Shown here: piece by piece, positions 40,537-50,585 of the stretch | Position numbering within the stretch: the stretch's first letter is position 1 | Layout of the letters: the number at the start of each line of letters is the position of its first letter | NCBI GenBank assembly: GCA_033852115.1 | Contig: JAWSVE010000002.1 | Coordinates: 186,001 to 250,000 of the forward strand | Origin: JAWSVE01 sp033852115 | Lineage (GTDB): Bacteria; Pseudomonadota; Gammaproteobacteria; Pseudomonadales; Cellvibrionaceae | Direction of reading: 5' to 3' | DNA: 64,000 bases | Position numbers and translations under genes: made by a program | Notes under the pieces: generated by a model | Told to the model about the DNA's origin: nothing | The model's input: the letters and a program-made list of their open reading frames with translations, nothing else | The model's database searches: none

Positions 40537-41331
40537 ATGGCTAAACTGTCTGGTGTGCAAATCATAGTGACTCGGCCGCGCCAACAGGCTGAGACGTGGG
40601 CTGCACAGCTATCTTCACTGGGTGCGCAAGCACTTGTCTCACCAGTTCTAGAGATTTGCCCACTCCATGACGAGACAGCTAAGCAGCGCATCAAGCAAAC
40701 CATTCTCGATATCGATCAATACCAAAAAATTATTTTTGTCAGTCAAAACGCGGTCAGCTACGGCTTTGATTGGATGGACCAATATTGGCCACAATTTCCG
40801 CTGGGGGTGTCATATTTCGCGGTGGGTGAGGCAACTGCAAGGCTGGCGCGAGAAAAGGGTTTAGATGTCACTGAAGCCGGTGTTGCAATGAACAGCGAAG
40901 CGCTGTTGGCGCTTAAAGAGCTGACAAATGTTGAACAGCAAAAAATACTGATCATGCGCGGTGTAGGCGGTCGTACACATCTAGCGGACGAACTCTCTAA
41001 ACGTGGTGCTAAAGTCGAATATTGTGAGCTTTATCAGCGGCATCGGCCGTCGACGGTGCTGGAAGATTTTAAACGTAGCGTAGAACTAGTCGAGAAAGAT
41101 CGCCTTGTTCTCAGTGTTCATAGTGGTGAAAGTTTGGAGAATCTTAACGAAGTGTTAAAGTGTCAAACACACTCTTTTTATGATACACCATTGCTAGTGC
41201 CTGGCGCGCGAGTAGCAAAAGTAGCAAGCGACTTAGGCTTTTCCCAGGTCATTGTAGCGATGAATGCAACGGACAAAGCGATGACCCAAGCACTTATTGC
41301 GTGGCGACAAGCGCACGCTGGCAACGCGTAG
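40537..41331 (+). CDS. hemD: Uroporphyrinogen-III synthase
   Basis: This encodes 264 residues with the usual weak conservation: VTRPRQQAETWAAQL at the start, KIIFVSQNAV in the first domain and a C-terminal TDKAMTQAL. It closes the tetrapyrrole ring after HemC. Position between hemC and hemX supports the call. Confidence 0.92.
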   Translation: MAKLSGVQIIVTRPRQQAETWAAQLSSLGAQALVSPVLEICPLHDETAKQRIKQTILDIDQYQKIIFVSQNAVSYGFDWMDQYWPQFPLGVSYFAVGEATARLAREKGLDVTEAGVAMNSEALLALKELTNVEQQKILIMRGVGGRTHLADELSKRGAKVEYCELYQRHRPSTVLEDFKRSVELVEKDRLVLSVHSGESLENLNEVLKCQTHSFYDTPLLVPGARVAKVASDLGFSQVIVAMNATDKAMTQALIAWRQAHAGNA

Positions 41332-41358
41332 AGTCAGTGATAAACAAGACAACATACT

Positions 41359-42687
41359 ATGAGCGATAAAAAAACAATACCCGAGCAGTCTGATGCCGAG
41401 TCGCAAAACGACACTGTGTTAGATGCGAGCCAAGATAAGCCCAACGCAACACGGGAGCCTTCTAACGCGTTGCCTTCCTCATCTACGGACGTTAGTTTTG
41501 ATCAGCCGGAACTGGATGACATAACTGTAACAGGAAAGCCGCGTCGGCAAAGTAAGCGCGGTACCATAGGTGTTTGGTTGCTCGCCTTGTTAATGTTAAT
41601 CCTATTAGGTGGTACAGCTGGGGGTGGGTATTGGATGTGGCAGCAACAACAATTACTTGAAAAACAACAAACTCAGTTAGCGACCGATTTGGGAAATACC
41701 TCGGCGACATTGGTGGCAGGAACTAATGCGCTATCAAAAAAACAGCTATCACTTACAGAACAATGGCAGCAGCAAGAACACACTGTAGTCGAGTTGGCCG
41801 AGACGGTTGAGCAGCAGCAGTTAGCGTTGCAAAGTATTAGTACACAGTTGTTAGCGCTGACCTCGACGACGAATGACGATTGGAAACTTGCCGAAGCGCA
41901 TTACTTAACTCGTTTAGCGGGTCAACGCTTATTGATGGAACGTGATGCAGAAAGCGCGCTGGCGTTGTTGCTCGCGGCGGATGAAATAATCAGTCATCGG
42001 TCAGATCCCGCGCTTTATGATATTCGAAAGCAACTGGCTGATGATATCGCATCCTTGAAACTAGCAGATGACTTTGATCGGGAAGGGTTGTTCTTATCCT
42101 TATCGGCTATCGGAAATATCGTCAATATTCTACCGAAACCTTTCCCTGAAAATTTTTCGGTCGTCCAATCCATCAAATCTGAACTACCAGCTGATATTGC
42201 TACCGAAGACGACTCTTCATGGTGGGAAAAAATCCAAACAAGTTTCTTTCAATCGCTTTCTGGATTGAAAGGCTTTGTGCGCATCACTCATAGCGATGAA
42301 ACACTCGATGATATTTTATCGCCACAAGCACAATCTCAGTTGCATACTAGTTTGCGGCTAAATATTGAGAATGCGCAGTGGGCATTGCTTCGTGAAGAAA
42401 CACTGGTGTATCAAGAAAGTCTGCAACGAGTAGATGAGCTGCTAAAACGATACTACCCGTTGTCCGACCAAGCGAAACAACTAAGTGAGCAAATCGCTGA
42501 GCTCAAAAATAGAAATATTGTTCAACAAATTCCCGATATCTCTGGCTCAACACAAGTGTTAGGCCGTTATTTAGAAAAAATACACAAGCTGGGTGGCGCG
42601 ACGACCGAGCAGTTGCCAACTGAGAATAAAGTTAATCAGTCAACTAACGAAAGTGAAAATGACTCGACCCAAGGTGAGTTGCCATGA
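41359..42687 (+). CDS. hemX: HemX-like membrane protein
   Basis: This encodes 442 residues. An acidic, disordered N-terminus (1-65) and one membrane helix (about 69-92) precede a long periplasmic coiled-coil and helical domain. This is the common layout of proteobacterial HemX. Its exact role in haem synthesis is unclear; the name does not establish a methyltransferase. The stop overlaps the hemY start by four bases. Confidence 0.88.
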   Translation: MSDKKTIPEQSDAESQNDTVLDASQDKPNATREPSNALPSSSTDVSFDQPELDDITVTGKPRRQSKRGTIGVWLLALLMLILLGGTAGGGYWMWQQQQLLEKQQTQLATDLGNTSATLVAGTNALSKKQLSLTEQWQQQEHTVVELAETVEQQQLALQSISTQLLALTSTTNDDWKLAEAHYLTRLAGQRLLMERDAESALALLLAADEIISHRSDPALYDIRKQLADDIASLKLADDFDREGLFLSLSAIGNIVNILPKPFPENFSVVQSIKSELPADIATEDDSSWWEKIQTSFFQSLSGLKGFVRITHSDETLDDILSPQAQSQLHTSLRLNIENAQWALLREETLVYQESLQRVDELLKRYYPLSDQAKQLSEQIAELKNRNIVQQIPDISGSTQVLGRYLEKIHKLGGATTEQLPTENKVNQSTNESENDSTQGELP

Positions 42688-43952
42688 AGCGGCTCTTTCT
42701 TCTCATCGTTGCGAGTTTATTTGCTGGTGCGTTTCTATTCCAAAAGATCAGTGAAGGCAGCGGCTATGTTTTGATAGCTCTTGGTAATACGCGAGTAGAG
42801 ATGAGCTTTTGGGTGGCGCTTGCGCTGATAATCTTACTCGTATTGCTGAGTATTCTAGTGTGGTGGTTGATTGCACGTAGCTGGCGCATCGTTTCGTTAG
42901 GTGGAAAAACACTGGGTGTGCGCTCTAACCGCTGGGTACAACAACGGACGGCCAAAGGAATTATCAATTTTATTGAGGGCAACTGGACATTGGCGCGCAA
43001 GCATTTGATAAGATCGGCACCTAGAGCTGATTACCCTTTGATTAATTATCTTGCCGCAGCACGTTCAAGCTATGAGCTGGGCAATACACAAGAAGCATTT
43101 GATCTACTGCATAAGGCTGAACGTTCGTCTCCTGATAGTGGGCTGGCGGTAGCCCTAACACAGGCGAGAATGTTATTGGTTGGGCAAAAGTACGAACAGT
43201 GCCTGGCAAATCTAGAGCGTGCTAAAAAAATTGCGCCTGATCATCCTGTGGTCTTAGATTTATTACAGCAAACTTATCTTCGTTTAGAAGATTGGTCTGC
43301 GCTGAAAGCGATCATCCCTGAATTAAAGCGCTATGACGTAATGGATGAGCATGCGCTGTATGATCTAGAGCGGAAGTTGTATCTTTCATCTTTGATAGAG
43401 GTTGCCAATAAGGCAGAGTTTCAAAATAGGGAGGCTGGGGGCGCGCGTTTGAAAAAGGAGTGGGATGCCATTCCATCCGCTCTCAAAAAAGATGTATCGG
43501 TTATCGTACTCTACGTCGAAAAGCTGCAGTTAATGGACATGGGGCAGGAGGCATTTCGTATACTCCGCCATGCACTGAAACAAAACTGGCATAATCAACT
43601 GATAAACTTGGTTGGCCGGGTTAATAGCGCCGACCCGAAAAAACAATTGTTGGTTGCAGAGGGTTGGCTCAAAGAGCGTCCAGGAGACGCAATGCTGATG
43701 CTTACTCTAGGCCGGCTTAGCTTGCTAAATCAACAGTGGACACAAGCGAAAGAGTATTTTGAGAGTAGCTTGAAACTTGAAAAATCAGCCGAAACCTATG
43801 CCGAGCTTGGGCGACTGTGCGGGCATCTAGGTGAGTACGAGCAAAGCAGTAATTATTACCAGGCAAGCTTAGGGTTGGCAGCAGACGCGCTTCCAGCACT
43901 ACCGATGCCGGGAGTACCTAGTGCTATTGGAAGCGCTGCGGCGTTAACCTAG
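42684..43952 (+). CDS. hemY: HemY-like TPR membrane protein
   Basis: This encodes 422 residues. Two membrane helices at about 3-20 and 40-63 are followed by tetratricopeptide-like repeats. This is the proteobacterial HemY associated with haem synthesis, unrelated to Bacillus protoporphyrinogen oxidase HemY. It is translationally coupled to hemX. The Ala/Pro-rich C-terminus is variable in the family. Confidence 0.9.
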   Translation: MKRLFLLIVASLFAGAFLFQKISEGSGYVLIALGNTRVEMSFWVALALIILLVLLSILVWWLIARSWRIVSLGGKTLGVRSNRWVQQRTAKGIINFIEGNWTLARKHLIRSAPRADYPLINYLAAARSSYELGNTQEAFDLLHKAERSSPDSGLAVALTQARMLLVGQKYEQCLANLERAKKIAPDHPVVLDLLQQTYLRLEDWSALKAIIPELKRYDVMDEHALYDLERKLYLSSLIEVANKAEFQNREAGGARLKKEWDAIPSALKKDVSVIVLYVEKLQLMDMGQEAFRILRHALKQNWHNQLINLVGRVNSADPKKQLLVAEGWLKERPGDAMLMLTLGRLSLLNQQWTQAKEYFESSLKLEKSAETYAELGRLCGHLGEYEQSSNYYQASLGLAADALPALPMPGVPSAIGSAAALT

Positions 43953-44007
43953 TGTTGAAAGCTGCTAGTTAAACGGAAAGCCATAGATAAGCGAGATCTA
44001 GAGCCAT

Positions 44008-44379
44008 ATGAGTGCAGTGACAAATGAAATAATTCGCTTGAAAAACGCAACACGGTTCTCTATGCAAGGTTTGGTTAAAACATGGCATAGCGAAGCGGCT
44101 TTTCGTTTTGAAGTTGTGCTGGCAGTCATACTTATCCCTCTCGCTGTAGCACTACCGCTTGTTGTACTCGAAAAACTATTTCTAGTGGCGACGGTCGTCT
44201 TAGTATTGGTTGTCGAACTATTAAATAGCGCCGTCGAAGCGGCGGTCGACCGAATCGGTAGTGAACATCATCCGCTAAGCGGTCAAGCAAAAGATATGGG
44301 CTCAGCCGCCGTTTTTATCTGCTTGCTGTTTACAGTCTTTAGTTGGTTAGTCATTTTAGCTAACCGCTTTCTCGCCTAA
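44008..44379 (+). CDS. dgkA: Diacylglycerol kinase DgkA
   Basis: This encodes 123 residues with three membrane helices. RLKNATRFSMQGLVKTWHSE and VVELLNSAVEAAVDRIG are the catalytic signature regions. It phosphorylates diacylglycerol to phosphatidic acid in the inner membrane, recycling a by-product of envelope glycan synthesis. Confidence 0.95.
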   Translation: MSAVTNEIIRLKNATRFSMQGLVKTWHSEAAFRFEVVLAVILIPLAVALPLVVLEKLFLVATVVLVLVVELLNSAVEAAVDRIGSEHHPLSGQAKDMGSAAVFICLLFTVFSWLVILANRFLA

Positions 44380-44506
44380 GCACGTTCAAACAAACCGCCA
44401 CAACTAAAACTTCCAGTAGATCGCGATTCCCTGTCTATACTGAAATGGGAGGCCTTTTGTTTGCGACAGAGACGAAAGGGTACGACTGTTCTACAGGGAA
44501 GGCATT

Positions 44507-45424
44507 ATGTCGTTTTTCAAGCCGAAAAAACCAATTAAAAATAAAGTGGCGGTTTCACCTGCCCGTCATCTTGAAACAGTGAAGCGAATTATCAGCTGCT
44601 TTGTTATTGGCGGTCGCGTGCGTTATATAGTGGATTTTGAGGAAACGGCTCGTCTCGAAAGTTTGGTGATTGGTTACAACATCAACGGCCACCTGGTGTT
44701 TCAAAAAAATCAGGTTGTGAGCGACCCTGACCACATTTTACCTGGCTTCACTCTGTTGCTAGAAGACCGACAAGAAGATATTGAATATATCGATTGTTTC
44801 AGTATTCTCATACCCAGTGATATAGGAGAAGAGCGGAAGCTGGATTATCAGACGCGAGCGTCCCTTGGTCGACGAGGTCCGTTTGCCGTCGGTAAAGACT
44901 TCAGTTTAATGTCGTTGAACCCGGACCGAGAAAATATCCGACTCAATGCAGAAGTCAAAAAAAATATTTTGCTTAAGGATGGGATACATGCTGGCCACAC
45001 GGTGGCGCAACTGGATGTGTTGATGGGGTCGGTGGAAAGCTATGAGCTGCGAGACGCGGTGCGTGTGCCGATTTATGTAGCAGCAAAAATATCACCTGCA
45101 GAGAACGAAGAGTATTCTCCCGCTTACGTATTAGATATTTCAGAAAAAGCGTTGCGGTTTATTCCAAACCCACCGAGTGCATCGCATCGTTGGATCAAAA
45201 ATAATACAAAAATCCACATTAATGTTTCTTTATTGCAAGGAAGGCAAGAAATTGTCTTACGCTGTGTTGTGATATTGCAGCGAGGGAACGAATGGGTTGC
45301 AAACATAGAAAAAATACGTCGACAAGGAAGGTTTGTTGAATTCGAAACCATCGATGCCATGGAGCTAAAAATAGCCTTGCTGAATACCTCCATGGAGAAT
45401 GAGCTCTCGACGAAATCGCAATAG
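44507..45424 (+). CDS. PilZ-domain-like protein (possible c-di-GMP receptor)
   Basis: This encodes 305 residues. The C-terminal 110 residues look like PilZ: RDAVRVPIYV gives the R-x-x-x-R motif, and DISEKALRF occupies the D-x-S-x-x-G position with Ala in place of Gly. The N-terminal part resembles the YcgR-type accessory domain. It may bind cyclic di-GMP and influence motility, which fits the two chemoreceptors next to it. The altered Gly could weaken binding. Confidence 0.65.
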   Translation: MSFFKPKKPIKNKVAVSPARHLETVKRIISCFVIGGRVRYIVDFEETARLESLVIGYNINGHLVFQKNQVVSDPDHILPGFTLLLEDRQEDIEYIDCFSILIPSDIGEERKLDYQTRASLGRRGPFAVGKDFSLMSLNPDRENIRLNAEVKKNILLKDGIHAGHTVAQLDVLMGSVESYELRDAVRVPIYVAAKISPAENEEYSPAYVLDISEKALRFIPNPPSASHRWIKNNTKIHINVSLLQGRQEIVLRCVVILQRGNEWVANIEKIRRQGRFVEFETIDAMELKIALLNTSMENELSTKSQ

Positions 45425-45429
45425 CTGAA

Positions 45430-47181
45430 CTAAGAGACTTTGAATTGCTTTACTAGGTCTGCCATGGCTTGCGTGTCACCATTAAGTTCTTTGCTAGCTT
45501 GCATGTTTTCTTTGGCGGCTTCTAGTGTTTCCTTGGAGCCACTTGCAATGGTTTGACTGCTTTGCGCCATCTCTTGGGTAACTTTTGATTGTTCTTCAAC
45601 AGCGCTGGCAATTTCAATATTCATTTGTGTAATTTTACTGACGTGTTCAATGGCCTGCTGGAGAACATCGCTGGCTTCTGTCGCTGTTTTCACGCATATT
45701 TCAGAATGGTTCAGGCCATCTTTCATTGCGCTGACCACGTTCTTCGTCCCAGATTGCAAATTTTCAATTATTTCATGAATTTCCGATGTAGAACTTTGTG
45801 TACGTTGCGCTAACGTGCGCACTTCGTCGGCTACAACGGCAAAACCACGCCCCTGTTCTCCGGCTCGCGCGGCCTCGATAGCGGCGTTCAATGCTAGCAA
45901 ATTGGTTTGTTCGGCTATGCCAATAATAACCTCAAGCACAGAAGAGACTTTATTGCTGAAGCTCTCCATGCTTGCCACTTGGTTTTGAGTATTCAGGAGA
46001 GCATCTGAAAGTTGCTGAATAGAGCGGATATTTTTGCTCATTGAACTTTGAGCTTGGCCCGTCGCTTCTTCGGTGGACCTGGCGGCATCTGAAGACTCGA
46101 TAGCTCTATCAGCGACACTTTTAACGGAATAAGAGAGTTCATTTGAGGCGCTGGCCAACATTTCCGTTTCTGATAATTGTTCGTCGGAATGATCTACGAT
46201 TGATTGCATCGACCCTGATAAACGTTGCGACAGCCCGCGAATGTTATCGTTTGCATCGGCAACGCTGGTGACTATGTGGGCAATTTTTTCAACGAACGTA
46301 TTGAACCCCAAAGCCAATCTGCTTAACTCATTGTTTCCGGAAATATCCAAACGCCTGGTCAGGTCGCCTGTTCCGTGAGAAATGTCTGTCATCAGCTCAG
46401 CGATTGCATTAAGCGGTTGAGAGATGGATCTAGAAATAAATAGCGCTATGACAAAAATCAGTGTTAGGAGTATGGCACTATAGATGGCCATCTCTGTTAC
46501 CCAGTCGTAGAAAGCGATTTTTTCATCATCGCGAAATACAACGCTGATAACGACCCATTCCCATGGTTGAAAGTAAGTCGAGTAGGCCATTTTTAGACTG
46601 GCATCGTCAGGGAGCTTTGCAGGGTCAACGTCGATAGGCTGAGTGACGGGTACAGAGTCTTCCTCAGCATAATACAGGTAATACTCAGAAAAGCCTGTAT
46701 AGTCGGTTGGGTGAACGACTTTGATGACAGACATAACATCTTTCAGCGGCCCATCTAGTCCGATTCTTTTACCCGCGTCGGCCTTGCCGCGACGATTGAT
46801 GGCTAAACTTTGTTGATATAACTCCGGTGTTTCGTCTTTATACGCAAAGTCTAGAAATGGATGAGCTAAAAGCATCTCGCTCGTATGGAAAATCATTGCG
46901 TAGTTTCTATCATCTAAAGCTTGGGACCGAATAGCGGCTTTGGCTTGCTGTTTAGCTTCTGCTTCCGTCAGTTTGCCAGAATCAAATTGCTGATAATAAT
47001 AAGTAATGGTTTTTAGCGCTACATTGGTGAGCTTAATGTATTCGCTTTGCTTCAATTGAAAATACTGAGTTTGGGCTTTGTTCACCGCCACTATAGCAAT
47101 CGACAAGATGCCTATAATGCTGCAGAAAATGAGAATCCAAATTCGCTGTCTGATCGACAGTTGTTGTAAAAGTTTAGACAC
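45430..47181 (-). CDS. Methyl-accepting chemotaxis protein with Cache domain (copy 1)
   Basis: This encodes 583 residues. It has an N-terminal membrane helix (about 12-30), a single Cache-type periplasmic sensor (about 35-190), a second helix (about 230-250), HAMP, and a long signalling domain with the highly conserved EQTNLLALNAAIEAARAGE tip. Copy 1 and its neighbour share most of the signalling domain, a tandem duplication. The ligand is unknown. Confidence 0.93.
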   Translation of the reverse strand: MSKLLQQLSIRQRIWILIFCSIIGILSIAIVAVNKAQTQYFQLKQSEYIKLTNVALKTITYYYQQFDSGKLTEAEAKQQAKAAIRSQALDDRNYAMIFHTSEMLLAHPFLDFAYKDETPELYQQSLAINRRGKADAGKRIGLDGPLKDVMSVIKVVHPTDYTGFSEYYLYYAEEDSVPVTQPIDVDPAKLPDDASLKMAYSTYFQPWEWVVISVVFRDDEKIAFYDWVTEMAIYSAILLTLIFVIALFISRSISQPLNAIAELMTDISHGTGDLTRRLDISGNNELSRLALGFNTFVEKIAHIVTSVADANDNIRGLSQRLSGSMQSIVDHSDEQLSETEMLASASNELSYSVKSVADRAIESSDAARSTEEATGQAQSSMSKNIRSIQQLSDALLNTQNQVASMESFSNKVSSVLEVIIGIAEQTNLLALNAAIEAARAGEQGRGFAVVADEVRTLAQRTQSSTSEIHEIIENLQSGTKNVVSAMKDGLNHSEICVKTATEASDVLQQAIEHVSKITQMNIEIASAVEEQSKVTQEMAQSSQTIASGSKETLEAAKENMQASKELNGDTQAMADLVKQFKVS

Positions 47182-47218
47182 TGGAAAGACCTTCCCGTTA
47201 TGTTATTCGTCAATAAAT

Positions 47219-48961
47219 CTACACTTTAAATTGAGCAACCAAATCGTTTAATGAGCGCGAATCATTATTTAACTCGTGACTTGACTGCATATTGCTATTG
47301 GCAGCATCTAGTGTTTCTTTCGACGTGTTTGCGATAGTCTGGCTACTCTGAGCAATTTCCAGTGTCACCTTGGATTGTTCATCTACTGCACTGGCAATTT
47401 GTATATTCATTTGTGTGATTTTCGATACGTACTCAATTACCTGTTGTAATACGTCGCTGGCTTCAGTAGCAGTTTTTACGCATATCTCTGAGTGGTCTAG
47501 GCCATCTTTCATAGCTCGCACGACATTTTCAGTGCCTGATTGAAGGTTTTCAATAATGCTATGGATTTCAGCGGTAGAACTCTGCGTTCGCTGAGCCAGA
47601 GTTCTAACTTCATCGGCGACTACGGCAAACCCTCGACCTTGCTCACCCGCTCGAGCTGCTTCAATAGCAGCATTGAGGGCAAGGAGGTTCGTTTGTTCTG
47701 CAATGCCGACAATCACTTCTAATACCGACGATACTTTATTGCTGAAAGTTTCCATGCTAGTAACTTGGCTTTGAGTATTTAGTAGAGCATCCGCCAACTG
47801 TTGAATCGAGTGAATATTCTTTGCCATGGAGTTTTGAGCTTGGCTCGTTGACTGCTCAGTTGACTGGGCAGCTTCTGACGATTCATTGGCGCGTTCGGCG
47901 ACACTTTTTACCGAATAAGAAAGCTCGTTTGATGCACTAGCTAATAGTTCGGTTTCAGAGAGCTGGCTTTCTGAACGTCCTACGGTTGATTGCATGACGG
48001 TCGTCATTTGTTGCGATAAACGCATTATATTTTCATTGGCTGACGTAACGTGCTGAACTATGGTCGAAATTTTTTCAACAAAAATATTGAATGTCCCTGC
48101 GAGCTGACTCAATTCATCACTACCGGTTGGATCCAAACGCTTCGTAAGGTCGCCGGTGCCACTGGAGATGTCGGACATGAGTTCGACGGTAGCATGTAGC
48201 GGTTTTGTGATAGAGCGCGATATTGCGAAAGCAAATAAAAAAAGAGCTATTATGATGACCGCAGAGACGGTCACCATGTTGATTAGCCAGGAATAAAAGC
48301 TTTCTTTCACGTCGTCTAGATAAACCGACGTGAAGATAACCCAGTCCCAAGGTTCGTATAGTGTGCCATACCCCATTTTGAGTTCCGCTTGTTCAGATAG
48401 GTTGGGGTCATCGGGCTCTTGGACAACGCCTTGCTTTTCTTCAGTTAAGTAAAGGTAGTATTCAAAAAAACCGGTGTAGTTGTCGCTATGGGTTTTTTTA
48501 AATACATCGAAGCCAGACAGTGCAGGCCGTCCTAATCCCAAGGTTTCACCAAACGTCGCCATGGCTTCTCGATCGTATTTAACTGACGCGGCAATTTGTT
48601 CGGGGGTGTCATCGGAGTAGACTGCAGCAATGAAAGGGTGTGCAACCATTAAACCGTGCGTGCGATTATAAATATAAAAATAGTTGCGATTATCTAAAGC
48701 TAGACTTTTAACCGCTTCTTTGGCCAGTTTACGTGCTTGGACATTGTCTAGCTCCCCTAGCTCGGCAGCTTGATAATAAAAATTGATCAGTTGTTTCGCT
48801 GTGTCCGTAAGCTTCACGTACTGCTCTTGTTTCATCTCCATAAATTGATTTTGTGCTTGCTGGATAGCAATCGTCGCAAGTAAGGCAAGACCTAGCATGC
48901 TGAGCAAAACTAGCGCCCAAATTCGTTGCCTAATCAATAGCTTTCGTAGAATTGATCCCAT
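47219..48961 (-). CDS. Methyl-accepting chemotaxis protein with Cache domain (copy 2)
   Basis: This encodes 580 residues from ATG 48961; an in-frame extension to 48988 adds nine unlikely residues. The domain order is the same as its downstream neighbour: helix, Cache sensor with MVAHPFIAAVYSDDTPEQI, helix, HAMP, signalling domain. The sensor parts differ more than the signalling parts, which suggests duplication followed by change of ligand preference. It is 37 bases from copy 1, probably one transcript. Confidence 0.93.
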   Translation of the reverse strand: MGSILRKLLIRQRIWALVLLSMLGLALLATIAIQQAQNQFMEMKQEQYVKLTDTAKQLINFYYQAAELGELDNVQARKLAKEAVKSLALDNRNYFYIYNRTHGLMVAHPFIAAVYSDDTPEQIAASVKYDREAMATFGETLGLGRPALSGFDVFKKTHSDNYTGFFEYYLYLTEEKQGVVQEPDDPNLSEQAELKMGYGTLYEPWDWVIFTSVYLDDVKESFYSWLINMVTVSAVIIIALFLFAFAISRSITKPLHATVELMSDISSGTGDLTKRLDPTGSDELSQLAGTFNIFVEKISTIVQHVTSANENIMRLSQQMTTVMQSTVGRSESQLSETELLASASNELSYSVKSVAERANESSEAAQSTEQSTSQAQNSMAKNIHSIQQLADALLNTQSQVTSMETFSNKVSSVLEVIVGIAEQTNLLALNAAIEAARAGEQGRGFAVVADEVRTLAQRTQSSTAEIHSIIENLQSGTENVVRAMKDGLDHSEICVKTATEASDVLQQVIEYVSKITQMNIQIASAVDEQSKVTLEIAQSSQTIANTSKETLDAANSNMQSSHELNNDSRSLNDLVAQFKV

Positions 48962-49051
48962 GAATATATCTCGAGTAACCAGCCGCACTTATTAAGCGTA
49001 GCTCAGATATCAAGATATGGAGCGATCGAAAGTTTAAAGAAAAAGATTTCG

Positions 49052-50533
49052 CTATCGGGATATGAGGGAGTCGATCCCCAATGAATTCCAAAGATCATCG
49101 ACCCGCTCGCAGACGTCGGAATCCATGGCGATTGGGTTTCCCCATTCGCGGGAGGTTTCACCGGGCCACTTGTTTGTTGCATCCATGCCCATTTTGGAAC
49201 CCAGGCCAGCTACGGGAGAGGCGAAGTCGAGATAATCGATGGGAGTATTTTCAATTATGGTGGTATCGCGTGCAGGATCCATTCGGGTCGTGACTGCCCA
49301 GATAACATCTTGCCAGTTACGCGCGTTAACATCGTCATCTGTGACAATGACGAACTTGGTGTACATAAATTGCCGTAGGAAAGACCAGACCCCCATCATG
49401 ACGCGCTTGGCGTGACCGGGGTACTGTTTCTTCATGGTAACTACAGCCATTCGGTATGAGCAACCTTCCGGCGGAAGATAAAAATCAACAATTTCCGGGA
49501 ATTGTTTTTTTAGTATGGGTACCAAGACTTCGTTGAGCGCAACACCTAATACTGCAGGCTCGTCGGGTGGTCGGCCAGTGTAGGTGCTGTGGTAAATCGG
49601 CTCTTTTCGATGTGTAATCGCTTTTACGGTAAATACAGGGAAGCGTTCTACTTCATTGTAGTAACCCGTGTGATCGCCAAACGGCCCTTCATCAGCCATA
49701 TCATTAGGCTCGATCACGCCTTCTAAAATAAACTCGGCGCTGGCAGGCACTTGCAAGTCGCTTAGTAGACTTTGGGTGACCTCCGTTTTGTCACCTCTCA
49801 GAAGCCCCGCAAATGCGTATTCAGATAGCGTGTCTGGCACAGGCGTGACGGCTCCCAGTATCGTCGCGGGGTCGGCGCCGAGTGCAACGGATACCGGAAA
49901 GGGTTCGCCTGGATGTGCTTTTTGCCACTCGTGAAAGTCCAGAGCACCACCGCGGTGGCTTAGCCAGCGCATGATTAAGCGGTTTCTGCCGATCAATTGC
50001 ATGCGATAAATGCCGAGGTTTTGGCGCTCTTTGTGGGGTCCTTTGGTAATGACCAATGGCCATGTGATCAATGGTCCTGCATCACCTGGCCAACAGGTCT
50101 GAATAGGTAGATTAGTAAGGTCCACCTCATCGTCTCGTAGCACTTCGCGCTGACAGGGGGCTTTGCTGACGACCTTCGGGCCCATGTTTAAGACTTGTTT
50201 AAAGATGGGTAGTTTTTCCCAAGCGTCTTTTAAGCCCTTGGGTGGGTCGGGTTCTTTGAGAAATGCTAATAATTCGCCTACTTCGGACAGTGCGCTAGCG
50301 TCTTGTTGGCCCATCCCCAGCGCAACACGTTTTTCCGTGCCGAAGAGGTTGGCAAGGACGGGGATGGTTGAACCCTTGGGATTTTCAAACAGTAGAGCCG
50401 GACCGCCCATTTTAAGTGTGCGGTCGCAAATCTCTGTCATTTCAAGGTAGGGGTCGACCTCTACGGAAATTCTTTTTAATTCGCCAGCTTTTTCAAGTTG
50501 GTCGATGAAATCACGGAGGTCTTTATATTTCAT
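49052..50533 (-). CDS. ubiD: UbiD, 3-polyprenyl-4-hydroxybenzoate decarboxylase
   Basis: This encodes 493 residues, the normal length. MKYKDLRDFIDQLEKAGELK is the family start, and the ILEGVIEPNDMADEGPFGDH region carries active-site acidic residues. It uses prenylated FMN (made by UbiX) to decarboxylate the ubiquinone precursor. It is 52 bases downstream of rho. Confidence 0.97.
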   Translation of the reverse strand: MKYKDLRDFIDQLEKAGELKRISVEVDPYLEMTEICDRTLKMGGPALLFENPKGSTIPVLANLFGTEKRVALGMGQQDASALSEVGELLAFLKEPDPPKGLKDAWEKLPIFKQVLNMGPKVVSKAPCQREVLRDDEVDLTNLPIQTCWPGDAGPLITWPLVITKGPHKERQNLGIYRMQLIGRNRLIMRWLSHRGGALDFHEWQKAHPGEPFPVSVALGADPATILGAVTPVPDTLSEYAFAGLLRGDKTEVTQSLLSDLQVPASAEFILEGVIEPNDMADEGPFGDHTGYYNEVERFPVFTVKAITHRKEPIYHSTYTGRPPDEPAVLGVALNEVLVPILKKQFPEIVDFYLPPEGCSYRMAVVTMKKQYPGHAKRVMMGVWSFLRQFMYTKFVIVTDDDVNARNWQDVIWAVTTRMDPARDTTIIENTPIDYLDFASPVAGLGSKMGMDATNKWPGETSREWGNPIAMDSDVCERVDDLWNSLGIDSLISR

Positions 50534-50585
50534 CAGTTCGCTGCAAAACCCAGTGTTGAAAATAGAATAATAGCTAAGACCGCTT

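Noticed and set aside
42684..43952. HemY as protoporphyrinogen oxidase
   Set aside because: The protein has two membrane helices and TPR-like repeats and no FAD-binding motif; it is the unrelated proteobacterial HemY.
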